Source: an uncultured Prevotellaceae bacterium (lineage in GTDB: Bacteria; Bacteroidota; Bacteroidia; Bacteroidales; Bacteroidaceae). From it: a DNA stretch of 64,000 bases. The DNA lies in contig CACXPX010000015.1 of assembly GCA_902769705.1 (NCBI GenBank), positions 1 to 64,000 on the forward strand, in the 5' to 3' direction. The notes beneath the pieces are model-generated. The model was not told the DNA's origin, ran no database searches, and saw only the letters and a list, made by a program, of their open reading frames with translations. Numbering within the stretch: the first letter of the stretch is position 1; each line of letters starts with the position of its first letter. A program made the translations under genes and the position numbers. Below are positions 63,701 to 64,000 of the stretch, in pieces.

Positions 63701-64000
63701 AGACATGCTGAAGGTGTTATAGTTAACCATTTTCCCATTTTCCGGTGCTGAGAAAGGGGTTACGACCTTATTGGTCTTCCAAGAAGCGGATGCCAACTGA
63801 GTGCCGGAATCATTGGTTTTCCACCAACCTTTGAATAAAATAGTGTGCTCTTTGTCCAACTCCAGATTCTGAATCCAGATGTAAACTTGCACATGATAGC
63901 GGCCGCCGTCTAGGGCTGGATCCCAAAATCTAACGGTGTATAGCTTGCCGTTTCTGGTCACTTCATGTGTGTCCTTCCACCAATTATTATCGGCTCGCTC
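54785..64000 (-). CDS. Giant multidomain surface protein (partial, runs off the right edge)
   Basis: More than 3070 residues; the frame stays open through 64000, so the start is outside the window (a GTG at 63961 is internal). From the visible N-terminal side: fibronectin-III-like domains (about 63400-62650), LamG/concanavalin-like domain (62290-61700), carboxypeptidase-regulatory-like domain (FEVSGTIRYAGTN, 61450-61230), long beta-rich middle, two more LamG-like domains (57900-57480 and 57300-56890), a BACON-like stretch (SELTIEQPNGESTTFE, LTGN), and a C-terminal module homologous to the dockerin-like neighbour (55230-55000). The end (YDLSGRKLNQRPYQPGVYIRN) is typical of secreted Bacteroidetes proteins. 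Likely an adhesin or glycan-binding surface protein. Confidence 0.82.
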   Translation of the reverse strand, partial: ERADNNWWKDTHEVTRNGKLYTVRFWDPALDGGRYHVQVYIWIQNLELDKEHTILFKGWWKTNDSGTQLASASWKTNKVVTPFSAPENGKMVNYNTFSMSGDISASYGPTTVGTTATADGSNYIAPGALSSKHEFSKGVASYSNERFSIERTNFYEPMTKQIEYVVANTCTVKSGSSDSYSRTVYLYKWFTDTIPGFVRAIDLDTVPDLWKKSIKLSWKPDESGDRSKEGTWRVYRKAVNESEWNLLASNISYSSNPSYIDTDNALQYDLEYEYKVVFIPTGSPTGVEHEELSQTIVGKLQRKYSFSQFTDTRKEQSVQLSWKHDTPTNNEQLKFKVWRCLDQESFYDQNGTPIEANIIDAMGSNPYAENVAASSSGNVTSFEDDDYEGSCTFYWYRISVDALETTYYSNLLGPTSISGNTEIQSIKANRGTYTNVVKVQWEVNQVGSDPSRFVVYRRLLGSEEDDDYQQLHVVSGTESNYFFEDNTAQPGQYYQYLVVSQSKCDGDYVVTSRADADGFCQSRGVISGRITYGTGTAVANARVMLSKSSQDGDDTNQFYSMKVDPQGGILWAPTAKAGQSIFQGKPFTFQLYVRPSAVVADGSTIIDGGGQFALQLKPATDNDDQSELYLKVGSADAQATGLKIDNGKFYNVVLSCNGSTGWTVRTIDQKGNLTSQTLSAAAGVTWSDNNVVFGSDKEFTTTHAFTGYLDDIRLWTKQLTDDEILGNYDRLLTGTEAGLKLYWPVDEGVNRLPYVYDYSKTSGVANENHGIKQPNTNVSTSIPMENQLSLYGKTDNQGNYVVRGVPYNGDGTNYSVTPVMDSHEFSPQYQSRYVNIDALNHSAVDFTDISSFEVSGTIRYAGTNIPVDSVKIFVDGRQASRNNEIVVTNEEGKFTVDVPIGKHYISVSKDGHTFVKGGRIPDDPTGLNETTYEFVKKESGFVFWDNTLVPVAGRVVGGAIESEKLLGFADIEEYKSKNTIGQARITLEIPDTRYMLNAYEDTEGLVNNGFRPVTENTALTYPTGVTATGEGYRTGGTKEDNARRVVITTDAETGDFAVLLPPLDYKVTSVQMVNSQANEVYKFNPQQLPRIDASHPETVLQDSIPTEDGGFRYFDYVAAMKLTLHTDPVLSVRQKNGSKNLLPEGVFGEAIGEYEIPTTKEMRTADLYTVNTNGTVNYTFDYPIFKEMASYTFDIEGYELYTNYDKANDDEDRVTKVPLKETVVTISNPMSAGQEVRTAAPENGENIGEVVNLKENQLQLDSLGKATYTWTAGLPYTLGNYTRTMNMTYNNGEGDYSWQGLEAIIFGDLPKGSNFTTKGPSIVEMILHNPYGDSSFATWETGTVTIRSKETLRSEDDDKTFSTNMHLGPKIELENGLFTQIQTEIESIVDFSGGYQITNTYDTLNVYTTTIETTRAISTSSDPDMVGADADIYIGKSVNLIYGKTRQVGLKADVNGNPYVSVDDACSVNEKLSTNFAFTQYQIENILIPGLELLRNDYLITVPDIETATNQTDSTIYVTNLLDTDEDFGKPGTYKVLAKTEGLDMVSYYNDEIQSWKNTISQNEAYKDSLFHKPDIKTMKNVSFGGGVEVNESSTTSYNHMQNWTHSHTYYVNYSHDLGGTFNGVGIDFSYESHCSSAKYNGGNGSDGHTEEDENSSMFSYTLADSGADDSFSMDVYEALNNHGPIFRTRGGQSSCPYEGQEVTKYYKPGTELSAATMQIERPSIDCKTTQLTGVPTGGKAQFELLLGNESDTNTDCYFNLIPVDGANPKGALLSLPTGPIGNGRTVLVPAGPNPVKMILTLEQGNLDVTDYEDIEIALTSTCQNDPTSIHGAISSSIKLSAHFVPASTPVDMTIDKTVINTNNKDEDLSIRVTGFDRNFQGLKRVDIQYMTPGAQSWSLLKSYIPNNDVRENNSQELLPANGVIEVALNMNSSSWLDGTYQFRAQSAAIYGGNPVTSESEVLTLVKDVNRPQLFGLASPTDGVLNADDMVSVTFNEDIQQALLTDNNFVVSGVLNGAQVKHDVALSAQNTDYAAKTEANINLARKDFSADMWVRVTDAGDIFCHGNGDERFKLSVDDNNKLVVTIGNESYTSTNAIEKNTWTFLAFTYKFENGNSLLNARAITDNYTREMFTNQAVADYAGTGGITLGKGFSGAIHELTLWDKAREMNEAQAEMHITKKPSTPNLIGYWKMDEGNGLTATDYARNRHLTLPNNTWYLNNDNKAVSLNGSNSLKLDITECSALSTEDYAMEMWFKGAKADNTAASTLFSAAEQSVSMGFNSTGALTMTANGVDTEISKNDYLDNTWHHLALNVLHSGNATVYVDGKAVKTMSASAVPALEGTWLYVGSKGGNASYFKGTVDEIRFWKASMTGDLLSSQRTQRLTGEEGGLVAYYSFEKLTRDTSTGIISSVSTAADQDKIYNYTTKEYLSTGHEATMTSGTISYTNEAPALKVKPEATNVDFTFVSNERSIIINLDADLDRVEGTTLTFNVRGVKDMNGNESTEIVWTAYVKKNQLLWQGNSELTIEQPNGESTTFEATIVNESGSSENWTLSGLPTWLTASATSGTLKAQSTKTITFTVASSTAIGKYEQTIYLTGNNNISEPLTLNLKVKGEEPDWAVNTSGYQFNMSIVGQLQFQNAISTDEDDIVAAFNDAGECVGVARPQYESAFDTYFTMMTVYGNSNGSLLAFKAYDASTGKIYPVVQTDDDVFFEKDKRIGKLAQPFIWNVTDKIEQTIDLKTGWNWMSLYVTPDDMSPTTVLADALDLLTMINGQNGSCEFDPSFGWGGSLTAMNNASMYKLQASADGTATVVGAPADVVSTTISVKNGMTWIGYPATFTLSLADAFAGLDPEDDDMVKSQGGFAVYSKSNAIWVGTLKAMEPGIGYMYSSTATANKSFNYPSTPPAGGISNAKAFFGEEDVYHFHPVAAQNYPSNMVMIGQVVENGMPASGIEVAAYVGDECRATIRSNADGLVFLLVPGDKSLPLTLRTYIHGDEVTIDLPLTYQSDKMLGTLKMPIKIDITDFATGISRMDEDADDGEYYDLSGRKLNQRPYQPGVYIRNGQKTVVKGK

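Noticed and set aside
63959-63961. GTG start of the giant protein
   Set aside because: The frame stays open to the window edge (13 more sense codons), so the protein continues outside and this GTG is internal.
1-64000. tRNA, rRNA or insertion sequence
   Set aside because: I saw no cloverleaf-compatible segment, rRNA-like sequence or transposase gene on either strand.

Overview
The window looks like a chromosomal segment of a Bacteroidales bacterium, most likely Prevotella or a close relative. The evidence is the Bacteroidetes-type promoters (TTTG-N19/20-TAnnTTTG), the near absence of Shine-Dalgarno sites, an UpxY-type NusG paralog, TssD-type tube proteins, BspA-like leucine-rich repeats, a MacA/MacB-type export operon, and secreted proteins with LamG and dockerin-like modules.

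Layout. (1) 87-8413 is a surface-glycan locus. Stealth and LicD phosphotransferases lie on the + strand. Facing them on the - strand are a flippase, two glycosyltransferases, a cytidylyltransferase/aminotransferase fusion and an opine-dehydrogenase-like enzyme. (2) 8414-9234 is a non-coding region with a 22-bp-period repeat array and the promoter of the next block. (3) 9235-43274 is one long + strand cluster of 22 genes headed by the UpxY/NusG-like antiterminator. It encodes a contractile injection machine of type VI secretion (T6SS) kind: TssH/ClpV, TssB, TssC, two TssD/Hcp proteins, a third Hcp fused to a huge repeat domain, VgrG, a PAAR-like tip with a long coiled coil, and TssG, TssK, TssE and TssF. 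Embedded between tip and baseplate genes is a complete set of ubiquitin-type genes: a ubiquitin-like protein, an E2-like enzyme with HPN motif and cysteine, a membrane-anchored JAMM protease, a VWA/RING-like/FHA membrane protein, and an E1-like enzyme. The block ends with a glucosaminidase with LysM domains, a transmembrane Ser/Thr kinase, a secreted protein and a PP2C phosphatase, followed by an intrinsic terminator. (4) 43353-43927 is a convergent intergenic region with a second kind of repeat structure and an AT-rich core. (5) 43928-53645 is a - strand operon: NAD kinase, ABC exporter, thioredoxin/TonB-C fusion, LolD-type ATPase, two MacB-type permeases, MacA-type adaptor, BspA-like protein. 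(6) 53686-64000 is a - strand pair: a dockerin-like secreted protein and a giant (>3000 residue) multidomain surface protein that runs off the right edge.

The main discovery is block 3. The usual T6SS membrane-complex genes (TssJ/L/M, or any protein I recognise as the Bacteroidetes TssN-R set) are not seen. Their place is taken by three exported or membrane proteins and the VWA/RING/FHA protein, two of which carry the ubiquitin-type JAMM and RING-like domains on the predicted cytoplasmic side. My inference is that this is a distinct T6SS-like apparatus in which ubiquitin-like conjugation and deconjugation are wired into the membrane complex and probably overseen by a kinase/phosphatase/FHA phospho-switch. 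Individual domain assignments rest on motifs I can read; the functional coupling is inferred from gene order and topology.
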